Translations under genes and position numbers: made by a program
DNA from: Bog-532 sp963775825
GTDB taxonomy: Bacteria > Actinomycetota > Actinomycetes > Streptosporangiales > Streptosporangiaceae
NCBI GenBank assembly: GCA_963775825.1
Contig: CAVZKY010000056.1
Coordinates: forward strand, 1 to 64,000
Reading direction: 5' to 3'
DNA: 64,000 nucleotides
Notes under the pieces: model-generated
Told to the model about the DNA's origin: nothing
What the model saw: the letters and a program-made list of their open reading frames with translations, nothing else
Database searches by the model: none
Part shown: positions 35,676 through 44,144 of the stretch, piece by piece
Layout of the letters: the number at the start of each line of letters is the position of its first letter
Numbering within the stretch: position 1 is the first letter of the stretch

Positions 35676-36497
35676 ATGAGCGAACGTTACGACTGCTCGG
35701 ATCCGGAGCAGCGGGAGGCCGGGATCGCTGCGGCCGTGACGGCGGTGCAGAAGGGCGAACTGGTCGTCCTGCCGACCGACACGGTGTACGGCATCGGCGC
35801 GGACGCGTTCACTCCGTGGGCGGTAAGCAGGCTGCTCGCGGCCAAGGGGCGCGGCCGGGACATGCCGCCGCCGGTGCTGGTCGGGACCATCCGTGCCGCG
35901 AACGCGCTCGTGGAGGAGATGGGGCCATTCGGCCAGGACCTCGTCGACCAGTTCTGGCCGGGGGCGCTGACCCTGGTCTGCCGGGCCACCCCCACGCTGG
36001 CCTGGGATCTGGGCGAGACCCGCGGCACAGTGGCGGTGCGGATGCCACTGCACGCGGTCGCGCTCGACCTGCTGAAGAAGACCGGCCCGATGGCTGTGAG
36101 CAGCGCGAACATCACCGGCAACCCGGCCGCGACCACAGCCGACATGGCCGTCGAGCAGCTAGGCGATCTGGTCTCGGTGTACCTGGACGGCGGACCCTGC
36201 CCGGGCGGCGTCGCATCGACCATCATCGACCTGACCGGTTCGGTTCCGCGCCTGCTGCGGTCTGGGGCCATCCCGATGGACCGGCTCCGCGAGGTGGCCG
36301 CGCTGGTCACCGGCGAGGAAGCGGTCGCGGTCCGGCCGCCGCGGTCGGTGAGCCGGCTCGGCGGTGAGGCGGCTCCGGCGGAGGCTGCCCCGGTCGTCCG
36401 CCCCGGTCGGCGAGCGCCGTCGCGGACGGTCCCGGGACGGGTGAGCCGGGCGCGCCTGAAGGATTCCGCCGCCGCGAACGACCCAGCCGGCGAATAG
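35676..36497 (+). CDS. tsaC: L-threonylcarbamoyladenylate synthase
   Basis: 273 residues of the TsaC/Sua5 family, making threonylcarbamoyl-AMP from Thr, bicarbonate and ATP for the t6A base of tRNA. Visible conserved residues: LVVLPTDTVYGIGADAF, the Lys-Arg pair KGRGRDMP, and VAVRMP with SSANITG near the ligand pocket. The family domain occupies the first 205 residues; the rest is an Ala/Pro/Arg tail. It follows prmC by 14 bp, a common actinobacterial arrangement. Confidence 0.92.
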   Translation: MSERYDCSDPEQREAGIAAAVTAVQKGELVVLPTDTVYGIGADAFTPWAVSRLLAAKGRGRDMPPPVLVGTIRAANALVEEMGPFGQDLVDQFWPGALTLVCRATPTLAWDLGETRGTVAVRMPLHAVALDLLKKTGPMAVSSANITGNPAATTADMAVEQLGDLVSVYLDGGPCPGGVASTIIDLTGSVPRLLRSGAIPMDRLREVAALVTGEEAVAVRPPRSVSRLGGEAAPAEAAPVVRPGRRAPSRTVPGRVSRARLKDSAAANDPAGE

Positions 36498-36574
36498 ACG
36501 CGGCCTCCAGTTGGGGGCGCGAGCTAAAGTGGCTGTTGATGTCTGGCAACCTTGTCGCTGCGGGCTGACCTAGC

Positions 36575-38026
36575 GTGAAGGAGTACGTCCTCGCGCTGCT
36601 GCTCGCTGCCGCAGCCACGTACCTGCTGACGCCGCTGGTCCGGCGCGGCGCCATCGCGACCCGCGCGATGCATGCCGCGCGGACCCGCGACGTGCACGTG
36701 GTGCCGACCCCGCTGCTCGGCGGACTGGCCATGTACGCCGGCCTCGCGGCGGGGCTGCTCGTGGCCGGCCAGCTCACCTACCTGCACGAGGCGTTCCCGT
36801 CCCCGCGTACCGTTCCTGGCCTGCTGCTGGCCGGCGCTGTCCTCGTTATCACCGGCATCATCGATGACCGCTGGGGGATGGGCGCGGTCAGCAAGCTTGC
36901 CGCGCAGGTGGCGGCGGGCGCGATCCTGGTCTGGAGCGGGGTGGTGCTGTCCTGGGTTCCCGAGCCGAGCGGCAGCGTCGTGCTGCTCCCGCCGTCAGCG
37001 GGCCTGAGCCTGACCATCCTGCTCGTCGTGGTCACCATCAACGCGGTCAACTTCATCGACGGGCTGGACGGGCTCGCCGCCGGCATCGTGGCCATCGCGG
37101 CATGCTCGTTCCTCGTCTACTCCTACACGCTCGCGCACGTCGTCGGCATCCACTCCCAGTCCGTGCCGGCCGTGGTCTCCGCGCTGCTGGCCGGGATGTG
37201 CCTCGGCTTCCTGCCGCACAACTTCTACCCGGCCCGGATTTTCATGGGTGACACCGGCGCCATGCTCATCGGGCTCCTGCTCGCCTACGTGCCGCTGTCC
37301 AGCACGGCGATGCTCGACCCGAACGTGCTCAGGAACTACAGCCACACGGTCAACCGGTACCCGACCGTCCTGCCCCTTCTGCTGCCCGCGGCGATCCTGG
37401 TCATCCCCTACGCCGACCTGCTGCTGGCGGTAGTCCGCCGCACCAGGGCAGGCATGTCGCCCTTTGCTGCGGACAAGAAGCACCTGCACCATCGGCTGCT
37501 GAAGATCGGCCATTCGCACCGCCAGAGCGTGCTGATCATGTACCTGTGGGCGGCGCTGTTCGCGGGCGGCGTGGTCTCGCTCTCGCTCGTGCGCACGGAC
37601 CTGATCGTGCTGGTGGCGGTCACCCTGGCCGCCGTTCTCGCGCTGCTCGCCGTCACCATGCCCCGGTTGCGCCCCAACCGTCTCCGCAACGGCGGCCGCC
37701 GGACCGGCGGCACCGGAGCCCACGCCGAGCTGGCGGCCTCCGGCGCTCGCGCCGCAGGCCGCCGTCCCCGTCCCGCTCCTCCTGGGCCCGCGCCCAGCCC
37801 GTCCATCCCCACCGGCCCGGCCATGGCGGGCGTCCCCACGGGCCCCGTTCCGCACGACCCCGCTGCCGGCGGCCCCCTGCCCTATGGCCCGGCGGCCAGC
37901 GTCCCGGTCCCCACCGGCCCTGCCCGGCCCGCGGCTTCCGTTGACCCCGCCATGGCGGCTGCCCCTACGGGTCCCATTCCGCGCAGCCCGGGCACCAGCG
38001 GCCCCCCTCCCGAACCGCCCCGCTAG
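36575..38026 (+). CDS. MraY/WecA-type glycosyl-1-phosphate transferase
   Basis: 483 residues, integral membrane with about ten to eleven helices. It transfers a UDP-N-acetylhexosamine-1-phosphate to undecaprenyl (or decaprenyl) phosphate, starting teichoic-acid or arabinogalactan linker synthesis. Asp motifs: GIIDDRWG, FIDGLDGLAAG and MGDTGAM, plus the HLHHRLL loop that carries the substrate-binding His. The first helix begins directly from the GTG at 36575. The last 120 residues are Pro/Gly/Ala-rich with repeated (P)TGP, probably cytoplasmic and disordered. WecA or TagO-like; the actual sugar is uncertain. Confidence 0.85.
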   Translation: MKEYVLALLLAAAATYLLTPLVRRGAIATRAMHAARTRDVHVVPTPLLGGLAMYAGLAAGLLVAGQLTYLHEAFPSPRTVPGLLLAGAVLVITGIIDDRWGMGAVSKLAAQVAAGAILVWSGVVLSWVPEPSGSVVLLPPSAGLSLTILLVVVTINAVNFIDGLDGLAAGIVAIAACSFLVYSYTLAHVVGIHSQSVPAVVSALLAGMCLGFLPHNFYPARIFMGDTGAMLIGLLLAYVPLSSTAMLDPNVLRNYSHTVNRYPTVLPLLLPAAILVIPYADLLLAVVRRTRAGMSPFAADKKHLHHRLLKIGHSHRQSVLIMYLWAALFAGGVVSLSLVRTDLIVLVAVTLAAVLALLAVTMPRLRPNRLRNGGRRTGGTGAHAELAASGARAAGRRPRPAPPGPAPSPSIPTGPAMAGVPTGPVPHDPAAGGPLPYGPAASVPVPTGPARPAASVDPAMAAAPTGPIPRSPGTSGPPPEPPR

Positions 38027-38102
38027 ACGTCCGGCCCGAACCATCCCGCCAGCCCCCTCTTCGGCCGCCTGCGGGAGGCGGCTATCCGAGCAGTGGTCGT
38101 TT

Positions 38103-38200
38103 GCCCCTGCTGACTCTTACCGGTGTGATGGCGCACGACTACCCCTGTTCTTACCGGTGTGATGGCACCATCGCCCCTGTTTTTACCGGGGTAAATGCGC
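38103..38200. repeat. Three direct repeats upstream of atp operon
   Basis: Each unit has CCCCTG followed by TCTTACCGGTGTGATGGC (copies at 38115 and 38149, exact) and a diverged third copy at 38181 (TTTTACCGGGGTAAATGCGC). Spacing is 34 and 32 bp, about three helical turns. Confidence 0.85.
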
Positions 38201-38466
38201 TATCGCTGGTGTTGTCGGTGCCGGAGCGCGACCCCGGGAGAGCAGGCATGAGATTGGTGAGGCGGAGGGGGCAACTGTGACCCCGTTGCTCCGGCTCGTA
38301 CGGTCTGAGGCAGAATTTCGCGCGGCTAGAGCGGAGAGTCTGCCGAGACCGCCGGGGCCAGGACCGCCTGCTCGTGTGCCCGCTTGCGCCCGGATGACAG
38401 TACAACGAGTGGCAAAGCGAAGGTCTGAGAAACTTCCCGTTTAGGTAAAGACAAGGCAAAGAACTT

Positions 38467-38482
38467 TGTGATAGCTTTCACG
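38467..38482. promoter_or_regulatory. Rex-like operator before the ATP synthase operon
   Basis: TGTGATAGCTTTCACG fits the Rex operator pattern TGTGA-N6-TCACA with one mismatch at the last base and sits in an extended palindromic context TTGTGA...TCACGAA. Rex is the NADH/NAD+-sensing repressor that controls respiratory genes, and in Streptomyces its targets include atp genes. The site is 165 bp upstream of the first atp gene. Confidence 0.55.
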
Positions 38483-38647
38483 AACAGCCCCTTGAGAGCG
38501 AGTGAGAGGCCCGTGATACCTTTCGTTGACCAGTGGCGACCCGCGCGCCGCAGGTACGATGCGGGCCGCCGCCGCTGCCTGGCCCCCGGAGGACTCCTCT
38601 ATGGGCAGGTAAAGAACGTCCAAATTGATCTTCCCGGAGTCTTCTAA

Positions 38648-39052
38648 GTGCTGGCAAACTACGCCCGTATCACCCGATGGTCGGCGGTGCTCACGGCCAT
38701 CGTGGCGGCGATCATGGTTGGGATCAGCACCGCCGTCGGCGGATCGCGCGGACTGATCGGGAGCTTGCTCGGTGTCGCCCTCGTGACGCTCTTCTTCGGG
38801 ATCGACATCCTGGTCATCGGCCGCGTCGCGCACATCAGCCCGCAGGCGGTGATGATGGCCGCGATCGGCCTGTACGTGTTCAAGATCCTCGCTCTCGCCG
38901 TCGTCATGAGCCAGCTCATAGGCACGACCGCCTTCAACACGAAGCTCTTCGGCTTCACGGCCATCGTCTGTGTCCTGGCGTGGTGCGCCGCCCAGGTCAT
39001 TGCTTCCATCAAGTTCAAGACGCTCTACGTGGAACCGGACGGGGAGCGGTGA
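38648..39052 (+). CDS. atpI: ATP synthase protein I-like membrane protein
   Basis: 134 residues, four TM helices (SAVLTAIVAAIMVGI, LIGSLLGVALVTLFFG, MMAAIGLYVFKILALAVVM, FGFTAIVCVLAWCAAQVI). Size, topology and place directly before atpB-type genes fit AtpI, a c-ring assembly helper. The start is the GTG at 38648, eight bases behind GGAG. Sequence conservation of AtpI is weak, so the name relies on position. Confidence 0.65.
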   Translation: MLANYARITRWSAVLTAIVAAIMVGISTAVGGSRGLIGSLLGVALVTLFFGIDILVIGRVAHISPQAVMMAAIGLYVFKILALAVVMSQLIGTTAFNTKLFGFTAIVCVLAWCAAQVIASIKFKTLYVEPDGER

Positions 39053-39055
39053 GGC

Positions 39056-39439
39056 ATGACGCAGCCCATTCTTCCCGAGCGGCCGGCGCAGCAGATCCTC
39101 ACCGGCGCGCTCCCCGAGCGCGAGCCCCCGGCCGGGGAGATGCCTGACCGGCAGCTTCTGCAGGAGCCGCCGGCGCGTCCGGCGACCAGGCTACGCCGGC
39201 CGGTCGAGTTCGGCGGGCGCCGGGCGGCGGCCGCCGCGGCCGCGCAAGATTTCCCGTTGCCGCCCCGCGGCGCGGGCTACACAGTCCTCAGCTACCTGAT
39301 CGCGGGCATCGTCGTTTACGGCGGGATCGGCTGGCTGGTCGGGCGCGCCGTGCATTCGGCGGCGCTCTTCCCGATAGGGATGCTGATCGGCCTGGTGCTC
39401 TCCATCGGCCTGGTCATTCACCGATACGGCAGGTCATGA
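39056..39439 (+). CDS. AtpZ-like membrane protein
   Basis: 127 residues. A long polar Pro/Arg-rich N-terminus (1-75) precedes two TM helices (TVLSYLIAGIVVYGGIGWLVG, PIGMLIGLVLSIGLVIHRYG), the layout of the AtpZ/AtpI domain family at the head of atp operons. It follows the previous gene by three bases, so it is co-translated. AtpZ-type proteins are associated with c-ring assembly or Mg/Ca transport; the exact role is not known. Confidence 0.7.
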   Translation: MTQPILPERPAQQILTGALPEREPPAGEMPDRQLLQEPPARPATRLRRPVEFGGRRAAAAAAAQDFPLPPRGAGYTVLSYLIAGIVVYGGIGWLVGRAVHSAALFPIGMLIGLVLSIGLVIHRYGRS

Positions 39440-39509
39440 TCAACAAATACCCGGAAGACGTGACAGGCGCCGCGGAAATCCGCGGTGACCTGCGAGAGGA
39501 GCTGACCCG

Positions 39510-40322
39510 GTGAACGGTGACATTCAGCTGGCCGCGGCCAGCGGCGGCGGATGCCACATCTTCTCCGGCTGCGGTTTTCCCGCCCCTGGCCTCCAGGACT
39601 TCGACTTCAAGCCCATATTCACCATTGGCTCCTTCCACTTCACGAAGCCGATCCTGCTGGCTCTGATCTGCGTGGCGGCCGTGATTGTGTTCTTCTGGGC
39701 CGCGTTCCGGAAGCCGAAGATCATTCCCCGGGGCATGCAGAACGTCGGCGAGGTCGCCCTGTTCGGGGTGCGCGACCAGATCCTGCGCCCGTCGCTCGGG
39801 AAGAAGGGCGACTCGTACCTGCCGTTCCTGACGTCGATGTTTTTCTTCATCTACTTCATGAACGTGTTGGAGATCATCCCATTCGCCCAGTTCCCGGTGC
39901 CGTCCCGGGTCGGTTTTGCCTGGTCCCTCGCCCTGATCGTGTACGTGACCTATCTCTACATCGGTATCAAGAACCAGGGCCTGGGCGGCTACTTCAAGAA
40001 CATGATCCCGCACGATGTGCCCTGGTGGATCTACCCGATCCTGGTCCCGATCGAATTTGCGCGTTACATCTTCATTCAGCCCTTCACGCTGGGCATCCGG
40101 TTGTTCGCCAACATGTTCGCCGGGCACCTGCTGCTGCTGATCTTCACGCTCGCCACCTGGTACCTGGCCAGCCTCAGCATCGGGCTGCTGTTCGCCGCCA
40201 CCTCGTTCGCGATGGTGCTGGGCGTCACCCTGCTCGAGGCCTTGATCCAGTTGCTCCAGGCCTTCATCTTCACCACGCTTACCGCGACCTATATCGCGGA
40301 CTCGCTGGAAGCGGGCCAGTAA
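39510..40322 (+). CDS. atpB: F0F1 ATP synthase subunit a
   Basis: 270 residues, five to six TM helices, forming with the c-ring the proton path. The essential Arg is in LGIRLFANMFAGH, and the downstream helix LLFAATSFAMVLGVTLLEALIQLLQAFIF gives the second half-channel. The GTG at 39510 follows GAGAGGA by about ten bases. The first 30 residues hold several Gly/Cys (GGGCHIFSGCG), not typical of the family. Second core gene of the operon. Confidence 0.95.
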   Translation: MNGDIQLAAASGGGCHIFSGCGFPAPGLQDFDFKPIFTIGSFHFTKPILLALICVAAVIVFFWAAFRKPKIIPRGMQNVGEVALFGVRDQILRPSLGKKGDSYLPFLTSMFFFIYFMNVLEIIPFAQFPVPSRVGFAWSLALIVYVTYLYIGIKNQGLGGYFKNMIPHDVPWWIYPILVPIEFARYIFIQPFTLGIRLFANMFAGHLLLLIFTLATWYLASLSIGLLFAATSFAMVLGVTLLEALIQLLQAFIFTTLTATYIADSLEAGQ

Positions 40323-40383
40323 CCCGCCAGCCCCTATCCGGCGGATACATTTCGCCGGGTACCGACGCAAAGGAAACGAATAG

Positions 40384-40653
40384 ATGCTTGACCTCGCTAC
40401 ACAAGCGCTCGCCGCGGGGACTACCACTGGTGTCACGGGCAGCCTCAAAGTGTTCGGCGCCGTCGCTTACGGCCTCGCCGCCATCGGCCCGGGTGTAGGC
40501 ATCGGCTTGATCTTCGGCCATGCCATTGAGGCGATGGCCCGGCAGCCGGAGGCCACGGGCCGGATCACGCAGTACATGTGGATCGGGTTCGCGCTTGCCG
40601 AGGCCCTGGCGCTGATCGGCCTCGTGGTCCCGTTCATCTTCTCAGGCGGCTGA
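40384..40653 (+). CDS. atpE: F0F1 ATP synthase subunit c
   Basis: 89 residues, two helices forming the rotor ring. Proton-carrying Glu73 lies in GFALAEALALIG; the polar loop is EAMARQPEA. It has about 15 more N-terminal residues than many c subunits, mostly hydrophilic (MLDLATQALAAGTTTG). The conserved Gly ladder GPGVGIGLIFGHAIEA is intact. Confidence 0.95.
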   Translation: MLDLATQALAAGTTTGVTGSLKVFGAVAYGLAAIGPGVGIGLIFGHAIEAMARQPEATGRITQYMWIGFALAEALALIGLVVPFIFSGG

Positions 40654-40695
40654 CGGAGCGGCAGTGAAATCCGCGACAGGAAGGGCAGTCCGGTA

Positions 40696-41247
40696 ATGAA
40701 GAACCTGGCGCAAACGGCGGCGTCGCAGAACCCGATCGTCCCGACTTGGCCAGAGCTCATCATCGGGGCGATCGCATTCCTCATCGTCTTTGGCGTGCTC
40801 GGCAAGTTGCTGCTCCCGCGGGCGCAGGTGATGCTACGGGAGCGGACCGAGCAGATCGAGGGCGGCCTGGAGCGTGCCGAGGAGACCCAGGCCGAGGCCC
40901 AGCGGGCACTCGAGCAGTACCGCCAGCAGCTCGCCGAGGCCCGGCACGAAGCCGCCCGCCTCCGCGAGCAGGCCAGGGAGCAGGGTGCCCAGATCATCGC
41001 CGAGATGCGTGAAGAGGCCCAGGCCGAGGCGCGGCGTCTCACCGAGGCCGCGAACGCGCAGATCGAGGCGGAGCGCCAGCAGGCGCTGGCCTCGCTGCGT
41101 GCCGAGGTCGGCGCGCTGGCCACCGACCTGGCCGGGCGTATCGTGGGCGAATCGCTCCAGGACGAGGCCCGGCAGAGCCGGGTGGTGGACCGGTTCCTCG
41201 ACGACCTTGATCAGCACGGCGGAATCGGGGCGAGGGCGGCCCGGTGA
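40696..41247 (+). CDS. atpF: F0F1 ATP synthase subunit b
   Basis: 183 residues: one TM helix (LIIGAIAFLIVFGVLGKLLLP) and a long charged coiled-coil, the peripheral stalk of the enzyme. Repeated Glu/Ala/Arg heptads run from residue 50 to the end, and LATDLAGRIVGESL marks the delta-binding C-terminus. The ATG at 40696 is preceded by GGAAGG. Standard order between c and delta. Confidence 0.95.
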   Translation: MKNLAQTAASQNPIVPTWPELIIGAIAFLIVFGVLGKLLLPRAQVMLRERTEQIEGGLERAEETQAEAQRALEQYRQQLAEARHEAARLREQAREQGAQIIAEMREEAQAEARRLTEAANAQIEAERQQALASLRAEVGALATDLAGRIVGESLQDEARQSRVVDRFLDDLDQHGGIGARAAR

Positions 41248-41290
41248 GGAGCTTCCCACGCCGGGCAGGCCAAGCACGGGAGGAACGCTG

Positions 41291-42238
41291 ATGCGCGGCG
41301 TAAGCAGGATGTCCTTCGTGGAGCTGCGGGATCAGCTTCCGGAGGTACTGGCCGAGGCCGGCCGTAGCACCGGTCCGCCGGCTGGTTCGGCGTCCGCAGC
41401 CAGCACCGGCGCGGCCGTCTCGGAGCCGGGGCGCACCGGCGCGGGGAGGACCGGTGCGGCGCGCACCGGTGCGGCCGGAGCCGGGACGGGGACGTCGCTG
41501 GCCGCCACGGTCGGCGACGAGCTGTTCGCCGTGCTGCATCTGCTGGACAGGGAGCACGGCCTGCGGCGCGCGCTGGCCGACCCGTCCAAGCCCGCCGACG
41601 AGAAGGGCGCGATCATGGTCGCCCTGCTGCACGGCAAGGTCATCCCGGCGACCGAAGAGCTCGTCGCCGCCACGGTCCGCGCCCAGTGGGCCGGCCCCGC
41701 GGACATGACCGACGCGCTGGAGCAGCTCGCGGTGGAGGCGTTCGCCATCGCCGCTGAGGAGAGCGGCCAGCTCGATGACCTGGAGGACGAGCTCTTCCGG
41801 TTCAACCGGGTGGTGGCGAGTGAGCCGGAGCTCCGTGCGGCGCTGAATGAGCCGGTGCTGCCCGCCGAGGGCAAGCAGGGCCTGATCAACGCGCTGCTCG
41901 CAGACAAGGTGACGCCAGTCACGCTGCGGCTGATCACCGAGATGTCGCTGCACCCGCGGGGGCGGCCGATGGTGGTCAGCTTGGATATGTGCACGCGTAT
42001 CGCCGCTGAGCGCCGTCAGCGCCTGATCGCCGTGGTGCGCACGGCCACCGGTCTGTCCGCCGAGCAGCGCCGCAGGCTGGCTGACGCGCTGGCGGGGATC
42101 TACGGTCATGAGGTGTACGTCAACATCGTGATTGACCCCAAGGTCATGGGTGGCATGACCATCCAGGTCGGTGATGAGCTGATCGACGCGAGCGTGGCGT
42201 CCCGCCTGGCGGCGGTGCGCCGCAAGCTGGCCGGCTGA
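41291..42238 (+). CDS. atpH: F0F1 ATP synthase subunit delta
   Basis: 315 residues, joining F1 to the peripheral stalk. The start is ATG 41291 with GGGAGGAA upstream. The delta fold is clear from residue 70: ELFAVLHLLDREHGLRRAL, then TPVTLRLITEMS and the C-terminal VNIVIDPKVMGGMTIQVGDELIDASV. Between residues 20 and 68 there is a Thr/Gly/Ala insertion with RTGA repeats, longer than in the usual 270-residue actinobacterial proteins. Confidence 0.93.
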   Translation: MRGVSRMSFVELRDQLPEVLAEAGRSTGPPAGSASAASTGAAVSEPGRTGAGRTGAARTGAAGAGTGTSLAATVGDELFAVLHLLDREHGLRRALADPSKPADEKGAIMVALLHGKVIPATEELVAATVRAQWAGPADMTDALEQLAVEAFAIAAEESGQLDDLEDELFRFNRVVASEPELRAALNEPVLPAEGKQGLINALLADKVTPVTLRLITEMSLHPRGRPMVVSLDMCTRIAAERRQRLIAVVRTATGLSAEQRRRLADALAGIYGHEVYVNIVIDPKVMGGMTIQVGDELIDASVASRLAAVRRKLAG

Positions 42239-42327
42239 GTCATGCCCGGCCCGTATCCGGTTACTGGCGCCTGCTGGCCAGCATCCCGGCCAACCGATAC
42301 CCGACGCACAGGAAAGACACGAGGAAG

Positions 42328-44142
42328 ATGGCGGAGCTGACAATCCGGCCGGAAGAGATCCGGGACGCGCTGGCGCAGTTCGTCGAAGAGTACGAACCGG
42401 AATCGGCCTCCCTGGAGGAGGTCGGCACGGTCACCGAATGCGGCGACGGCATCGCCCGGGTCGAGGGACTGCCCTCGGCCATGGCCAACGAGCTACTGGA
42501 GTTCGAGGACGGCACCCGCGGTCTCGCGCTCAACCTGGACATACGCGAGATCGGCGTCGTCATCCTGGGTGACTTCAGCAAGATCGAGGAGGGCCAGCAG
42601 GTCCGCCGGACGGGCGAGATCCTCTCGGTGCCGGTCGGCGACAGCTTTCTGGGCCGGGTCGTGGACCCGCTGGGCAACCCCCTCGACGGCAAGGGCGAGA
42701 TCGGCGATACCGACCTGCGCCCGCTGGAGACGCAGGCGCCGTCGGTCGTGCAGCGCCAGTCGGTCAACCAGCCGCTGCAGACCGGCATCAAGGCCATCGA
42801 CGCCATGACCGCGATCGGCCGCGGCCAGCGGGAGCTGATCATCGGCGACCGGCAGACGGGCAAGACGGCCATCTGCATCGACACGATCATCAACCAGCGC
42901 GCGAACTGGGAGTCCGGCGACCCCGAACGCCAGGTCCGGTGCATCTACGTGGCCATCGGCCAGCGCGGCTCCAATATCGCCTCGATCCGCCAGTCACTGG
43001 AGGAGGCGGACGCGATGCAGTACACCACGATCGTGGCGTCCCCGGCCTCGGACCCGTCGGGTTTCAAGTACATCGCGCCCTACACCGGGTCCGCGATCGG
43101 CCAGCACTGGATGTACGAGGGCAAGCACGCCCTGATCGTGTTCGACGACCTGTCCAAGCAGGCCGAGGCCTACCGGGCCATTTCGCTGCTGCTGCGCCGC
43201 CCGCCGGGCCGCGAGGCCTACCCCGGCGACGTCTTCTACCTGCACTCCCGGCTGCTGGAGCGCTGCGCGAAGCTGTCCGACGACCTCGGCGGTGGCTCGC
43301 TGACCGGGCTGCCGATCGTCGAGACCAAGGGCAACGACATCTCGGCCTACATCCCGACGAACGTCATCTCGATCACCGACGGCCAGATCTTCCTGGAGAC
43401 GGAGCTGTTCAACTCCGGTGTCCGCCCGGCCATCAACGTCGGCCGGTCGGTGTCCAGGGTCGGCAGTGCCGCGCAGGTCCGGGCCATGAAGAAGGTCGCG
43501 GGCACGCTGCGGCTGGCGCTGTCCCAGTACCGCGACCTGGAGTCGTTCGCGGCCTTCGCCTCCGACCTGGACGCCGCGTCCCGGGCCCAGCTGGACCGCG
43601 GCGCGCGGCTGGTGGCGCTGCTCAAGCAGCCGCAGTACGACCCGTTCCCGATGGAGGAGGAGGTCGTCTCGATCTGGGCCGGCACCAACGGCTTTCTCGA
43701 CGACGTGCCGGTGGACGACGTGTCGCGCTTCGAGTCGGAGTTCCTCGACAGCCTCAAGCGCAACAACGCCGGCATCCTGGACTCGATCCGGGAGACCAGA
43801 GACCTGACCGACGACACCGCCGCCGCGCTCAAGGACGCGATCGAGCAGTTCCGCCGCACGTTCGAGAAGAGCAACGGCGAGCTGCTGGTGACCGAGGAGG
43901 ACGAGCCCGAGGCGATGGGCGAGGACGAGGCCGGCCACGAGAAGGTGACCCGCTACACCGGGTCGGACGGCCAGTCCGATGAGGGCCCCGTCGATGCCAA
44001 CAGCCCGTCCGGCGGTGCGCCCGACGGCAACAGCAGCTCCCGTGGCGCATCCGACGTCAACGGCCCGTCCGGCGGCGCCTCCGCCGCCGCTCAGCCGGGC
44101 GGCGGTAACACCCCCGGCGGTGAGCCGGGAAGCGGGGACTAG
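42328..44142 (+). CDS. atpA: F0F1 ATP synthase subunit alpha
   Basis: 604 residues. Walker A is GDRQTGKTA, Walker B VIFDDL-type (HALIVFDDLSKQAEAY), and the alpha Arg finger is in VGRSVSRVGSAAQ. The catalytic hexamer part ends near residue 540. After it comes a Ser/Gly/Asp tail of about 60 residues with PSGGA-type repeats that E. coli-like subunits lack. The start ATG 42328 has AGGAAAGAC upstream. Otherwise conserved, with no frame problem. Confidence 0.96.
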   Translation: MAELTIRPEEIRDALAQFVEEYEPESASLEEVGTVTECGDGIARVEGLPSAMANELLEFEDGTRGLALNLDIREIGVVILGDFSKIEEGQQVRRTGEILSVPVGDSFLGRVVDPLGNPLDGKGEIGDTDLRPLETQAPSVVQRQSVNQPLQTGIKAIDAMTAIGRGQRELIIGDRQTGKTAICIDTIINQRANWESGDPERQVRCIYVAIGQRGSNIASIRQSLEEADAMQYTTIVASPASDPSGFKYIAPYTGSAIGQHWMYEGKHALIVFDDLSKQAEAYRAISLLLRRPPGREAYPGDVFYLHSRLLERCAKLSDDLGGGSLTGLPIVETKGNDISAYIPTNVISITDGQIFLETELFNSGVRPAINVGRSVSRVGSAAQVRAMKKVAGTLRLALSQYRDLESFAAFASDLDAASRAQLDRGARLVALLKQPQYDPFPMEEEVVSIWAGTNGFLDDVPVDDVSRFESEFLDSLKRNNAGILDSIRETRDLTDDTAAALKDAIEQFRRTFEKSNGELLVTEEDEPEAMGEDEAGHEKVTRYTGSDGQSDEGPVDANSPSGGAPDGNSSSRGASDVNGPSGGASAAAQPGGGNTPGGEPGSGD

Positions 44143-44144
44143 GT

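Larger units (their letters stand above)
38027..38647. other. Long intergenic region upstream of the atp operon
   Basis: 621 bp with no protein-like frame. It contains three direct repeats of about 34 bp (38103-38200), a hairpin-prone area, a Rex-like operator (38467-38482) and candidate promoter hexamers TTGACC (38526) and TACGAT (38555), whose 23-bp spacing is too long for a normal pair. A leader RNA could start here. AT-richer than most of the window. Confidence 0.6.

Noticed and set aside
38526..38560. TTGACC and TACGAT as a sigma-70 type atp promoter
   Set aside because: The 23-bp spacer is too long for a working pair; kept only as a remark.
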